DNA from: Candidatus Binatus soli
GTDB lineage: Bacteria > Desulfobacterota > Binatia > Binatales > Binataceae
Direction: 5' to 3'
NCBI GenBank assembly: GCA_002479255.1
Contig: DLMJ01000043.1
Span: 14,170 to 78,169 of the forward strand
Length of the DNA stretch: 64,000 nt
Below are positions 24,812 through 33,447 of this stretch, in pieces. Position numbers and translations under genes: made by a program. How positions within the stretch are numbered: position 1 is the first letter of the stretch; each line of letters begins with the position of its first letter. The notes under the pieces were generated by a model. It did no database searches. It was given only the letters and a program-made list of their open reading frames with translations, and was not told the origin of the DNA.

Positions 24812-25798
24812 ATGAGCGTGCGACGGTTCAGGTCAACTTTATCCAGACTGGCCCTCGCGGCGACGTTTATCGTTGCCGGCTGGGGAGTTGCGTTCGCTCA
24901 ATCCGATTTCAACGAGAGTACGATTCCGCCCTCTGCACCTCCCTCGCGAGTCGTGCGTCCGCCGAGCGAGGCCGAACCGTCTGAGGCTCGCGACACGGCA
25001 CCGCCGGCGGACCAGCCGGCGCCAAAACCCGTCGTCAAGCCGGATCATCCCGCGAACATCATCCCTTACACGGTTCGCCCCGGCGATTCGATCGGCGCAA
25101 TTGCGCAGATGTTCGGGATCACCGTCGATGAGCTTGCCCACGCCAACCGGATTCATCCTGACGACGAGCTGCAGGTGGACGAGGTGTTGAAGGTTCCGCA
25201 TCCTTTCACCACCGAGGTCAATACGCTCAAGTCACAGGTTGAGGCGCTGAGCGCGCAGCAGCAAACGGCGGAGCAGAAGGCCGATTCGGCGGAGGAGCAG
25301 GTCAAATCGCTCAAGGCGCAAGTCCAGGAACTGACCGGCGACAACCAGGACTTGCAGCTTGGCAACAAGTTGCTGCCGTGGTGGCGTGCAACCGCCGTCA
25401 GCCTGGGATTTTTTGCGCTGTTCATGCTCGGCGCGATGTTGCTGACGCTGTTCGAATGGTGGCGGATGCGGCGCAGGTTCGTGGCGCTGGCCGCGATGAC
25501 CGACGCGCTCAGCCGGCTCGACTATAAGTACAAAGCGATGTTCGCGAAGGCGGAGTTGCGCTTGCAGCAGCTCTACGGCCGGCGCCGCGGCGGAATTACC
25601 GAAGGGCAGCCGCGGCCCAAGATGCCCGAGGAAATCGAAATCGAGCGGCTCAACGACGAACTCAAGCAGATCCTCGAGCTGCACCTGCAGCGGCTGGGTG
25701 CGCGATTGCCGGGGGCGCGGCGCCGCAAGGGATGGCGCGAGATGTTCGGCGGCGGCGACGTCGGCTCGACGGTTGAAGCACGCTCGTACCGCCGCTAG
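24812..25798 (+). CDS. LysM-domain membrane protein
   Basis: A 328-residue envelope protein. The ATG at 24812 gives a signal peptide or anchor (residues 1-30, ending AFAQSD). A Pro-rich linker follows, then a LysM motif at about 85-130 (YTVRPGDSIGAIAQMFGITV) that should bind peptidoglycan. A coiled coil spans about 136-178, a strong transmembrane helix 192-214 (SLGFFALFMLGAMLLTLFEW), and the C-terminal cytoplasmic tail of about 115 residues is basic and helical. The layout suggests a link between cell wall and cytoplasm. I know no named relative. An in-frame start 72 bases upstream lacks a signal peptide. Confidence 0.75.
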   Translation: MSVRRFRSTLSRLALAATFIVAGWGVAFAQSDFNESTIPPSAPPSRVVRPPSEAEPSEARDTAPPADQPAPKPVVKPDHPANIIPYTVRPGDSIGAIAQMFGITVDELAHANRIHPDDELQVDEVLKVPHPFTTEVNTLKSQVEALSAQQQTAEQKADSAEEQVKSLKAQVQELTGDNQDLQLGNKLLPWWRATAVSLGFFALFMLGAMLLTLFEWWRMRRRFVALAAMTDALSRLDYKYKAMFAKAELRLQQLYGRRRGGITEGQPRPKMPEEIEIERLNDELKQILELHLQRLGARLPGARRRKGWREMFGGGDVGSTVEARSYRR

Positions 25799-25864
25799 GA
25801 TCGCATCTCGTCGATGGTCAGGCCCGGACTTGGCGGCTATCAAAATATCGAGGGGAAACAGGTC

Positions 25865-26221
25865 ATGAAAAAACTGGCGCTCATGGCTTTGCTCGCAACC
25901 GTGATGGTTGCGCCGGCGGCGATCGCGGCCGACGGCAGCGAGAAATCGGTCACCGGCAATCTCGAAGACGCCTACTGCTACGCCACGATGGGTGCGAAGG
26001 GCGCGAGCCACAAGGCGTGCGCGATAAAATGCGTATCCAAGGGAATTCCGGTAATGCTCATCGAAAGCGGGACCGAGAAATCCTACATCCTGTTGCCGGA
26101 CAAGGATGCGTCGCCGCTTCCGGACAGCGTCATTCAGCGGATGGAAGACCGGGTGACGGTGACGGGCAAGGAATACAGCAGGAACGGCGTGAACTACCTG
26201 GTCGTCGAGTCCGTGAAATAG
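25865..26221 (+). CDS. small periplasmic protein with Cys/His motif
   Basis: A 118-residue protein. The ATG at 25865, preceded by AGGGGAAACAGG, gives a clean signal peptide (KKLALMALLATVMVAPAAIA). The mature part has AYCYATMGAKGASHKACAIK and CVSKGIPVMLIESG. This 'C....G..H..CA..C...G.P' motif recurs in small exported proteins of unknown function in many proteobacteria and could bind a metal or form disulfides. The remainder is an OB-like beta region (DRVTVTGKEYSRNGVNYLVV). It precedes the DUF2231 gene by 18 bases, so they are probably co-transcribed. Confidence 0.7.
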   Translation: MKKLALMALLATVMVAPAAIAADGSEKSVTGNLEDAYCYATMGAKGASHKACAIKCVSKGIPVMLIESGTEKSYILLPDKDASPLPDSVIQRMEDRVTVTGKEYSRNGVNYLVVESVK

Positions 26222-26239
26222 CCGCGGGCAAGCATCGTC

Positions 26240-26722
26240 GTGCTAGACCGCGTTCTGCCGGGCGCATCGGACCTGCAGAATATCCATCCCATCCTGGTGC
26301 ATTTTCCGATCGCGTTTCTCTACGGCGCGGCGCTCCTTTATTTCCTCGCGGCGATCCGCGCGAGCGAAGCGCTTAAGTGGACCGCGCTCTGGATGCTGGT
26401 GCTGGGCGCGCTTGGCGCGGCGGCGGCGGTTGCCAGCGGTCTCTATGCAGCGCCGGGCCTGATGGTTTCGGTATCGGTCCGCCACGAACTGCTGCGGCAT
26501 CATAAGCATCTGATGGTCGCGGCGTCGGCGGTGACGGGCGTGCTGACAGTGTGGGCGCTCGCGATGCGGCCGATGCCTACGCGGGGACGCTACGTGTTTC
26601 TCGCCGGTCTGATTGCAGTGATGTGGTTGATAGCGGCGGGCGCGGACATCGGCGGCGAGATGGTTTACGGCTACAACGCCGGCGGCTCGGCCTGCCCGCA
26701 GCCGATCGATTTCAGGAAGTAG
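26240..26722 (+). CDS. DUF2231 membrane protein
   Basis: A 160-residue integral membrane protein with about four hydrophobic helices. The N-terminal NIHPILVHFPIAFLYGAALL is the DUF2231 signature, with the conserved HP..VHFPIA. A second conserved His pair lies in RHELLRHHKHLMVA. The conserved His residues suggest haem or metal binding (inference). The GTG start follows the upstream gene closely. The C-terminal GADIGGEMVYGYNAGG is also typical of the family. Confidence 0.8.
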   Translation: MLDRVLPGASDLQNIHPILVHFPIAFLYGAALLYFLAAIRASEALKWTALWMLVLGALGAAAAVASGLYAAPGLMVSVSVRHELLRHHKHLMVAASAVTGVLTVWALAMRPMPTRGRYVFLAGLIAVMWLIAAGADIGGEMVYGYNAGGSACPQPIDFRK

Positions 26723-26753
26723 AAAGCCTCCCCGGAACTCGTCCATGGGCGCG

Positions 26754-26791
26754 GGGCGGGCGATAAACGCCGATGAGAGAATCGCCCGCCC
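26754..26791. terminator. hairpin between convergent genes (possible bidirectional terminator)
   Basis: GGGCGGGCGAT (26754-26764) and ATCGCCCGCCC (26781-26791) form a perfect 11-bp stem with a 16-base loop. It lies between the convergent DUF2231 and NHL-protein genes. It lacks a T-tract on either side, so the terminator call is tentative. Confidence 0.5.
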
Positions 26792-26831
26792 GTGGAGCAA
26801 ATCACGTGGCGGCGCCGATTCTCCCTACTCA

Positions 26832-26858
26832 GGTGCAGGGACCGGGGGCCCCTGCACC
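26832..26858. repeat. hairpin related to the dispersed dyad
   Basis: GGTGCAGGG (26832-26840) pairs with CCCTGCACC (26850-26858). The arms share GTGCAGGGG/CCCCTGCAC with the dispersed elements, but the centre is replaced by a G-rich spacer. It lies just downstream of the NHL-protein stop codon. Confidence 0.6.
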
Positions 26859-26865
26859 GTGGCGC

Positions 26866-29800
26866 CTAAAAGCCGGTGCCGCTGAGGCTCACGTCGTGCG
26901 GGCTGGCCCCGTCGCCGACTGCGCTGACCCCGAGCGTCGCGCTCTCAGGGCCAACCATGCTGGGCGTGAACGTCATCGTGTAGGTGCACGATGCGCCGCC
27001 GCCCGCCAGCGACCCACTCGGCAGTGTGGTGCACGTCCCGCCCGTCACCTTGAAGTCGCTGGTCCCGCTGACGCTTTTGCTTATCGTCAGCGTCGCGCTG
27101 CTGCTGTTGGTCACCGTGACCGTCTTCGCCGTGCTTGTCGCGGTCTCGTGCAGCGTGCCGAAAGCGAGGCTCGCCGGAAGCACCTTGAGCGGCGTAACTC
27201 CGGTTCCGCTCAGGCTGACGGAGAGGAGCGTGTCTCCCGACACACCGATCGAAAGCGTGCCGCTTTCCGCGCCATCCGTGCTGGGCGTAAACATCACCGC
27301 GTAGGTGCACGACGCCGCCGACAGCGTCCCCCCGCAGGTCCCGCCCGTCACCGAGAAATCGCTCCCGTAGGCCCCGCCAAAGCTCGGGCTGGCAAGTGTG
27401 AGCGCCCCCCCGCCGGCATGCGCCTTGTTGGTCAGCGTGACGTTCATCGTCTTGGACCCCGTCTGGGCGACGTTGCCGAAGCTTAACGTCGTCGGGGACA
27501 CGGATTCCGGTATCGTTCCGGTTCCATTCAGGCTGACCGCCGGCGGACCGCCACCGGGGTCTTGCGCAACCGCGATTGAAAGCGTGCCGCTCTCGGCACT
27601 CTCCGTGCTGGGCGTAAACGTCACCGCGTAAGTGCAGACGTGCGACGCCGCCAGCGACCCAACCAGCGGGCACCCATTCGTAACGCCGCTCGCCACCGCG
27701 AAGTCGCCCGAGTTGGGGCCGACGCCGATGCTCGCTCTCAGCGTGATCGGCGCGGTGGCATGGTTGACTACCGTAACGCTCTTCGTCTTGGACGCCGTCT
27801 GGGCGACGTTTCCGTAGTTCAGGCTGGTCGTGGACACGGATTCCGGCACGCTTGCCTGCACGGTGAAGTCAACCAGGTACGGAGACAGCGGATCGGGGAC
27901 GTCCGTAACCGCCATGGTCGCCGATTCCGTACCCACCGCAGTCGGAGCGATGGTCACATGCAGCGTACAAGCCGTCTTGGCCGCCAGCGTCAGCCCGCAG
28001 GTGCCGCCGCCTGTGACGGTGAAGTCGCCGTGGTTGAGACCGCTGAAGCTTTCGCTCAGCGAGACGGAGCTGCTCTGCTTGTTGCTCACGGTCACCGTCT
28101 TGACGACCGTCGTCCCGTCCTTGGCGTTGATCGAGAAGCTGGCGGGCGTAACCGTCATCGTGATCCCGCCCGTGCCCGTGAGCGCCACGCTCTGCGGGCT
28201 GGAGGCGGCGTTGTCGCTGACCGTCAGCGTCGCGCTGTACGGGACGGCCTCGATGGGGTTGAACGAGACCGCCATCTTGCACGACGTATTGGGCGCGACC
28301 GTGACGGGGATCGTACCGCATGTACCTCCGCTGACGGCAAATTCAGCCGGGTCGGACGATGTCGCGCCTGAGATGATCAGCGAGCTGGTCCTGCCGGTGT
28401 TCTTGACCGTCAGATCTTTCGTAACCGTCTGGCCTACGGGAACGTTGCCGAATGTGAGCGAAGCGGTCACCGACATCGAGGTAGTCGGCGTGGGCGCCGG
28501 CGTCGGCGTGGGTGTTGCTGACGACGTAGCCAGGGGATTCTTGTATTCGAGCACACGGTTGTTGGATGTGTCGGCGACGTAGAGGGTGCCGCTTGAGTCC
28601 AGCGCGACGCCGCTCGGACTGTACAGGCTGGTCGCGCTGGCGCTCGTCGCGCCGAGGTTGGGGTGGCTGGAAGTGAAACTGTCATCCTGCCCGAAGACGT
28701 GATTGGCGGTGCTGCTGGTGAGCGGCGTGTTGTATTCGAGCACCCGGTTGTTGGAGGTGTCGGCGACGTAGAGGTGGCCGCTTGAGTCCACCGCAACCCC
28801 ATAGGGATCACACAGGTCGATAGCGGTGGGAGTGCCGTCGTCGGTGTCGGAATTGCACCCGGTCGAGGTGAAGATGTTGCCCTGCCCGAACACGGCATTG
28901 GCGCTGGCGCCGTTCGTAAGCGGGGCGTTGTATTCGAGGACGCGGCTGTTGGAGTAGTCGGCGACGTAGAGGTTGCTGCTTGAGTCCACCGCAACCCCAA
29001 CAGGAAGGTACAGGCTGTTCGCGCTCACTCCGCCATTATTCTCGTAATTCGAAGTGAAGCTGACGCCCTGTCCGAACACCAGATTGGCGGTGCTGCTGGT
29101 AAGCGGAGTGTTGTATTCGAGGACGCGGTTGTTGCCGCCATCGGCGACGTAGAGGTGGCCGTTATTAGCATCAACTGCGACGCCATAGGGATAACAAAGG
29201 TCGATAGCCGTGGGAGTGCTTCCGGTGTCGGAATTGCACCCGGTCGAGGTGCTGCCGCCCTGCCCGAACACCAGATTGGCGGACCCCTCAACGCAGGGGA
29301 ACGAACCACCGCATCCGGCGAACGGGGCGGTGTATTCGAGCACGCGGCTGTTGGAGTTGTCGGCGACGTAGAGGTTGCCGCTTGAGTCCACCGTAATCCC
29401 ATAGGGGTAGCACAGGCTGCTCCCGCTTGCGCCGTCAGTAGTGTTGCAGGCAGTCGAGTTAAAGTCCGGCTGACCAATGACCAGGTCGGCCGGAGAGCCA
29501 TTGGCGAACGTCGTCACATCGTTCCAGCCCAGCACCCTGGAGTTGGTTTCGTCCGCGACATAAAGGTGGGTTGGCGTTGCGCTGGCGTCGATCGTGACCG
29601 CGAATGGATTGTGAAGGGAGTATTGGTCAGGGAAGTTTGCCTGGTTGTACGGAAAGTCAGGCTGCCCCAGCACAACATCGGCAGTGGTATTGGGTGCAAG
29701 CGGAGTATCGTATTCGAGCACACGGTTGTTGGAGGTGTCGGCGACGTAGAGGTTGCCGCTTGCGTCCAGCGCAACCCCAAAGGGATAGTTGAGGCTGCTC

Positions 29801-30891
29801 GCGCTCAGCCCGCCATAATTCGCGGTACTCGAAGTGGAGCTGCCGCCCTGCCCGAACACGGCATTGGCGGTGCTGCTGGTAAGCGGAGTGTTGTATTCGA
29901 GCACGCGGTTATTGAGTGCGTCCGCAACGTAGAGGTCGCCGCTTGAGTCCACCGCAACCCCGCTGGGGAAGTTGAGGCTGCTCGCGCTCACTCCGCCATT
30001 ATTCGCGTAATACGAAGTGAAGCTGCCGTTCTGCCCGAACACCATATTGGCGGTGGTGCCGTACGTAAGCGGGGTGTTGTATTCGAGCACGCGGCTGTTG
30101 AGGTGGTCGGCGACGTAGAGGTCGCCGCTTGCGTCCACCGCAACCCCAGCGGGAAGGTAGAGGCTGTTCGCGCTCACTCCGCCATTATTCCCGTAATTCG
30201 AAGTGAAGCTATCGCCCTGCCCGAACACCATATGGGCGGTGGTGCCGTACGTAGGCGGGGTGTTGTATTCGAGCACGCGGTTATTGATTGTGTCGGCGAT
30301 GTAGAGGTTGCCGCTTGCGTCCACCGCAACCCCCCAGGGGGAGTTGAGGCTGAACGCGCTCACCTGATTCGTGGTATTAGAAGTAAGGTTGTCCGTCTGC
30401 CCGAACACCATATTGGCGGACCCCCCAGCGGGCGGGAACGAACCGGCGAATGGGGTGTTGTATTCGAGCACGCGGTTGTTGCCTTGATCCGCGACGTAGA
30501 GGTTGCCGCTTAAGTCCACCGCAACCGCATAGGGGGAGCACAGGCTGCTCCCGCTTACGCCGCCACTGTTGCAGGCAGTCGAGTTAAAGTCCGGCTGACC
30601 AATGACCAGGTCGGCCGCAGAGCCATTGGCGAACGCCGTTCCATCCTTCCAGCCCAGCACCCTCGAGTTGTTGACGTCGGCGACATAAAGGTTGCCGTTG
30701 ACGTCGATCGCAACCCCCTGCGGAGCATTAAGTTTGCGCGCGCTGGGAAAGTTGGCGGCGTTGTATGTGAAGTTGGCCTGACCCAGCACAAGATCGGCGG
30801 TGCCATCGCCCGCGATCGAGACAGTCGCCAGGGCGGCGGCGATGATCAGCAGGCACGGCGCTGCGAGTTTCCAAAATCCATATTTGTGCAT
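26866..30891 (-). CDS. large secreted NHL-repeat / choice-of-anchor (ASH-like) protein
   Basis: A 1341-residue exported protein. The ATG at 30891 gives a signal peptide (WKLAAPCLLIIAAALATVSI). Residues from about 30 to 830 hold roughly a dozen imperfect NHL beta-propeller repeats of about 50-70 residues, each with the core P.GVAVD.SGNLYVAD..NNR followed by VLEYNTPLT and VFGQ. A Thr/Pro linker (TPTPAPTPT) leads to about five beta-sandwich domains of about 100 residues with LTFGNVPVGQTVTKDLTVKN and LSGTG ends, the ASPM-SPD2-Hydin/choice-of-anchor D type. Such proteins are thought to act on the cell surface in binding or adhesion; the ligand is unknown. The repeats are also conserved at DNA level, which invites length variation by recombination. 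Confidence 0.85.
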   Translation of the reverse strand: MHKYGFWKLAAPCLLIIAAALATVSIAGDGTADLVLGQANFTYNAANFPSARKLNAPQGVAIDVNGNLYVADVNNSRVLGWKDGTAFANGSAADLVIGQPDFNSTACNSGGVSGSSLCSPYAVAVDLSGNLYVADQGNNRVLEYNTPFAGSFPPAGGSANMVFGQTDNLTSNTTNQVSAFSLNSPWGVAVDASGNLYIADTINNRVLEYNTPPTYGTTAHMVFGQGDSFTSNYGNNGGVSANSLYLPAGVAVDASGDLYVADHLNSRVLEYNTPLTYGTTANMVFGQNGSFTSYYANNGGVSASSLNFPSGVAVDSSGDLYVADALNNRVLEYNTPLTSSTANAVFGQGGSSTSSTANYGGLSASSLNYPFGVALDASGNLYVADTSNNRVLEYDTPLAPNTTADVVLGQPDFPYNQANFPDQYSLHNPFAVTIDASATPTHLYVADETNSRVLGWNDVTTFANGSPADLVIGQPDFNSTACNTTDGASGSSLCYPYGITVDSSGNLYVADNSNSRVLEYTAPFAGCGGSFPCVEGSANLVFGQGGSTSTGCNSDTGSTPTAIDLCYPYGVAVDANNGHLYVADGGNNRVLEYNTPLTSSTANLVFGQGVSFTSNYENNGGVSANSLYLPVGVAVDSSSNLYVADYSNSRVLEYNAPLTNGASANAVFGQGNIFTSTGCNSDTDDGTPTAIDLCDPYGVAVDSSGHLYVADTSNNRVLEYNTPLTSSTANHVFGQDDSFTSSHPNLGATSASATSLYSPSGVALDSSGTLYVADTSNNRVLEYKNPLATSSATPTPTPAPTPTTSMSVTASLTFGNVPVGQTVTKDLTVKNTGRTSSLIISGATSSDPAEFAVSGGTCGTIPVTVAPNTSCKMAVSFNPIEAVPYSATLTVSDNAASSPQSVALTGTGGITMTVTPASFSINAKDGTTVVKTVTVSNKQSSSVSLSESFSGLNHGDFTVTGGGTCGLTLAAKTACTLHVTIAPTAVGTESATMAVTDVPDPLSPYLVDFTVQASVPESVSTTSLNYGNVAQTASKTKSVTVVNHATAPITLRASIGVGPNSGDFAVASGVTNGCPLVGSLAASHVCTYAVTFTPSTESAESGTLSIAVAQDPGGGPPAVSLNGTGTIPESVSPTTLSFGNVAQTGSKTMNVTLTNKAHAGGGALTLASPSFGGAYGSDFSVTGGTCGGTLSAASCTYAVMFTPSTDGAESGTLSIGVSGDTLLSVSLSGTGVTPLKVLPASLAFGTLHETATSTAKTVTVTNSSSATLTISKSVSGTSDFKVTGGTCTTLPSGSLAGGGASCTYTMTFTPSMVGPESATLGVSAVGDGASPHDVSLSGTGF

Positions 30892-31230
30892 CACGATTTC
30901 CCCGGGAAAATGGCGGTCACGCTGCGCGCGGCGCGCATCCGACAAAGTTTCGCGAACCTGTGGACCGCACGATCGCCAAGGATCCCATCAGCGCCTCTAT
31001 CGAAGCGGCGGCCGACGCCAGGACTTGACCACGCTCATGGGCACGCGGGCGATTCATCGCAGATCCCTCCCCAAGCAAAGGACAAACAAGTCGAAGTTTC
31101 CGAGCACTACGACTTATACAAATACAAAGTGTGCAAAATTACCCCAAATCGTTCATGAGCAACTTTTATGCCGTGAAATTGCGTTGAAAATCAGTGCCTC
31201 AGATGGCCCGGTAGCAACTCCGATACAGCC

Positions 31231-31375
31231 CCGATGACTCATTTTTGCAACAGGTGTGGCCCCCATTCGCCGCTCGGCTATCTCAGCCCGGTGGAATATA
31301 AACGGCGAAACCCGCAGCGATTGTCTGCTTAACCCGGGTGTCCATGGACTCGGGGCAAGTTCACGCCGCAAGCAG
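31231..31375 (+). pseudogene. IS3-family transposase 3' fossil with right end
   Basis: The frame ending at TAA 31330-31332 reads MTHFCNRCGPHSPLGYLSP then VEYKRRNPQRLSA. The segment HSPLGYLSPVEY is the hallmark C-terminus of IS3-family OrfB transposases (consensus RRHS.LGY.SP..). The stop is followed by TGTCCATGGACTCGGGGCAA and GTTCA (31339-31363), which resembles the right inverted repeat of IS3/IS407-type elements. Only the last 30 or so codons are legible; the integrase core and left end are gone. Confidence 0.6.
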
Positions 31376-31422
31376 GATTGTTGGGGCGGTTTCGTGATAC
31401 TCGGTAATACGAGGCATCGAAG

Positions 31423-32097
31423 GTGACCCCCCGTCCCGACGACCGCTCGCAACCATTTCAAAGGCTGACGCGCTGGCTCACGCCGAACCGATCCACCGCG
31501 ATTCGCCAGTATCGCTCGCGCGCCCGCATCTACGATCTCGAGCTCGCATTGTTCGAACCCGTGCGGCAACGCGCCATCGATCTGCTGCGTCTGAAAAACG
31601 GCGACCGGGTTTTGGATGTCGGCTGCGGCACCGGGCTGAGTTTTTCGGCACTGGAAGGTCTGGTCGGCCCCGAAGGCTCGATCGTCGGAATCGAGCAGAG
31701 CCCCGAGATGCTCGAGCGGGCTCGCGCGCGGACGGCTGAGAATAGCTGGAAGAACGTCGCGCTCATCCCGGCCTCGGTCGAGGAAGCCGCTATACCGCTG
31801 GCGGCCGACGCGGCGTTGTTTCATTTCACGCACGACATAATGCGTACGCCCAAGGCGCTCGCCAACGTATGCAGCCATCTCAAGCCGGGCGCGCGGATCG
31901 TCGCGGCCGGACTCAAGTGGGCTCCGATCCGGGCGATGCCGCTGAATCTCCTGGTGTGGAACGCCGCGTTGCGATCGACGAGCACGCTCGAGGGCCTCGC
32001 GCGTCCGTGGAGCCATCTCGAGCCGCTGGTGTCACGGCTCGAGTTGGAGCAGATGCTCGGCGGCACCGTCTATATCGCCAGCGGCGTCGTAAAGTAG
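31423..32097 (+). CDS. class I SAM-dependent methyltransferase
   Basis: A 224-residue methyltransferase. Motif I is VLDVGCGTGLSF at residues 63-74, with an acidic beta-2 end in IVGIEQSPEMLERAR and a motif-IV region AALFHFTHDIMR. The N-terminal STAIRQYRSRARIYDLELA is typical of UbiE-like methyltransferases of Methyltransf_25/31 type. Substrate unknown. The GTG start has no strong ribosome site. Although another methyltransferase is encoded at 2765, the two are only distantly similar. Confidence 0.85.
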   Translation: MTPRPDDRSQPFQRLTRWLTPNRSTAIRQYRSRARIYDLELALFEPVRQRAIDLLRLKNGDRVLDVGCGTGLSFSALEGLVGPEGSIVGIEQSPEMLERARARTAENSWKNVALIPASVEEAAIPLAADAALFHFTHDIMRTPKALANVCSHLKPGARIVAAGLKWAPIRAMPLNLLVWNAALRSTSTLEGLARPWSHLEPLVSRLELEQMLGGTVYIASGVVK

Positions 32098-32187
32098 GCC
32101 GGAATTTTCTGATACTATGGCTATATGGCGTCGCGAGGGATTGAATCAGTGATTCCCGAGCACCCCGGCTCGCGACGCCCCGATGTC

Positions 32188-32787
32188 ATGAGACATACAC
32201 TTGTTCTCGCGGCGCTTTTTGCTGCGACCGCCGCGTTCGGATGCAGCACTCAGCAGCCGGATCAATCGCAATCGCAACCGGCAAGCGCGTCTCAATCGGA
32301 TTCGCAGCTTGTAATCGCGCCCAAGATCACCGACGAGCCGGCGCATCCGTTGCCGTTCAAGGGCCGGTTGGTCGCCGGCGACCCGACCGAACTTCCGCCC
32401 GCAGTGGCGATGTCCCTGTCGAGCACTTCACCCGTAACATTCACCTATCGCGAGGAATTGACGCACGACGACTATCACGTCCCACTGATTGTCAGCGCGC
32501 TCGATCCAGCCAACCTGGTCGGTGCTCCGCTCGGCGATATTGGGACGACTGCGTTTGCGTCTTTGTCGATCAGCGACGGCGACCGGATTCTCGGCGACTA
32601 CACCGCCAAGGAGCACGTCTCGAAATCGTACAACCTGTACTCGCATCCCACCCACAAGCAGGTGGACGACGCTGCTCGCGCCGCGGTCAGGAACAGGATC
32701 GATCAAAAGCTCTATAGCGATGAGGCCAGGTTGGCGGATGCCGTCGCCAGCGCGGGCAAATCTCCAACTGCTTCCGTTGGCCAATGA
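32188..32787 (+). CDS. hypothetical lipoprotein
   Basis: A 199-residue predicted lipoprotein. The ATG at 32188 places the lipobox AAFGC at residues 15-19 (Cys19). An earlier in-frame start would bury the signal peptide and is rejected. A Gln/Ser-rich linker (QQPDQSQSQPASASQSDSQ) follows. The mature domain includes FTYREELTHDDYHVPLIVSA and KSYNLYSHPTHKQVDDAARA; I recognise no family. Its stop overlaps the next gene's ATG by four bases, so the two lipoproteins are translationally coupled and may function together. Confidence 0.7.
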   Translation: MRHTLVLAALFAATAAFGCSTQQPDQSQSQPASASQSDSQLVIAPKITDEPAHPLPFKGRLVAGDPTELPPAVAMSLSSTSPVTFTYREELTHDDYHVPLIVSALDPANLVGAPLGDIGTTAFASLSISDGDRILGDYTAKEHVSKSYNLYSHPTHKQVDDAARAAVRNRIDQKLYSDEARLADAVASAGKSPTASVGQ

Positions 32788-33218
32788 ATCGCCGGCTTCT
32801 GGTACTTTTGCTCGGCGTCGTCGGCACGGCAGGATTCGGATGCGCGGTCCAGGGCCAACCGTTTGAAAAAATCCCGTCACCTCCGGGCAATGCGGTGATT
32901 TACGTGTACCGGCCTTACAGCTACGGGTCGTCGGCGCTTCGCCCGGCGGTTACATGCGGTGAGGACACGGCGCGGATCGGTCCGGGCGGCTATCATGCTT
33001 TCATCGTTCCCGCCGGCGAGAAGGTAGTTTGCAGCATCCAGACCGACACCGCCGACGAAGTGGAAATCCAGACCGAGCGGCGAGCCTACTACATAAGAGA
33101 GGAACTTGGATGGGGCGTCCTGACTGCCACGCCGCATCTCAATCCGATCGATACTGATGCGGCGCAGACCGAGATCCAGAGCTGCGTGCTGGAACCTCCG
33201 ATCGGGAGCGCGAAATAA
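32784..33218 (+). CDS. DUF2846-like lipoprotein
   Basis: A 144-residue lipoprotein with lipobox AGFGC (Cys20). The mature part PPGNAVIYVYRPYSYGSSAL and the later YHAFIVPAGEKVVCSIQT match the DUF2846 pattern ('a.vYvyR', a loop, then 'y..f.v.pG.h.v'). Function unknown; it should be anchored to a periplasm-facing membrane. It is coupled (ATGA) to the preceding lipoprotein gene and followed by an intrinsic terminator. Confidence 0.75.
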   Translation: MNRRLLVLLLGVVGTAGFGCAVQGQPFEKIPSPPGNAVIYVYRPYSYGSSALRPAVTCGEDTARIGPGGYHAFIVPAGEKVVCSIQTDTADEVEIQTERRAYYIREELGWGVLTATPHLNPIDTDAAQTEIQSCVLEPPIGSAK

Positions 33219-33225
33219 TGTCGAT

Positions 33226-33256
33226 CGAGGATGACGTGGCGTCCTCGTTTTTTCGT
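33226..33256 (+). terminator. rho-independent terminator after lipoprotein pair
   Basis: CGAGGATGACG (33226-33236) pairs with CGTCCTCG (33240-33247, one bulged base) and is followed by TTTTTT. It lies just after the stop of the DUF2846-like gene. Confidence 0.8.
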
Positions 33257-33394
33257 GCCGCCGCCATCTCACAGGGAATTGCGATGCGCGCGAAACCTGG
33301 CAACGCAAGCGGTGGGAAGTGCCCCTGCACTGCGTATTGCCCGACGCGCCTGCTTGAGGTGTAATGCCACAGCACGTGGGGGAAACAAACTGAC

Positions 33395-33400
33395 TATAAT
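33395..33400 (+). promoter_or_regulatory. candidate -10 element upstream of the membrane/spermidine-synthase-like gene
   Basis: A perfect TATAAT lies 47 bases before the ATG at 33448, in an otherwise GC-rich setting. A good TTGACA-like box 17 bases upstream is not apparent. The flanking GTTAAATCTT is AT-rich. Confidence 0.35.
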
Positions 33401-33447
33401 CGTTAAATCTTGAGCGGTCTTGTCACTCGGCTAACAAGGTCGCTTGC

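Noticed and set aside
30892..31230. Possible small genes in the gap upstream of the NHL protein
   Set aside because: Two overlapping frames exist but neither has a ribosome site or recognisable sequence; only the IS3 fossil further right is convincing.
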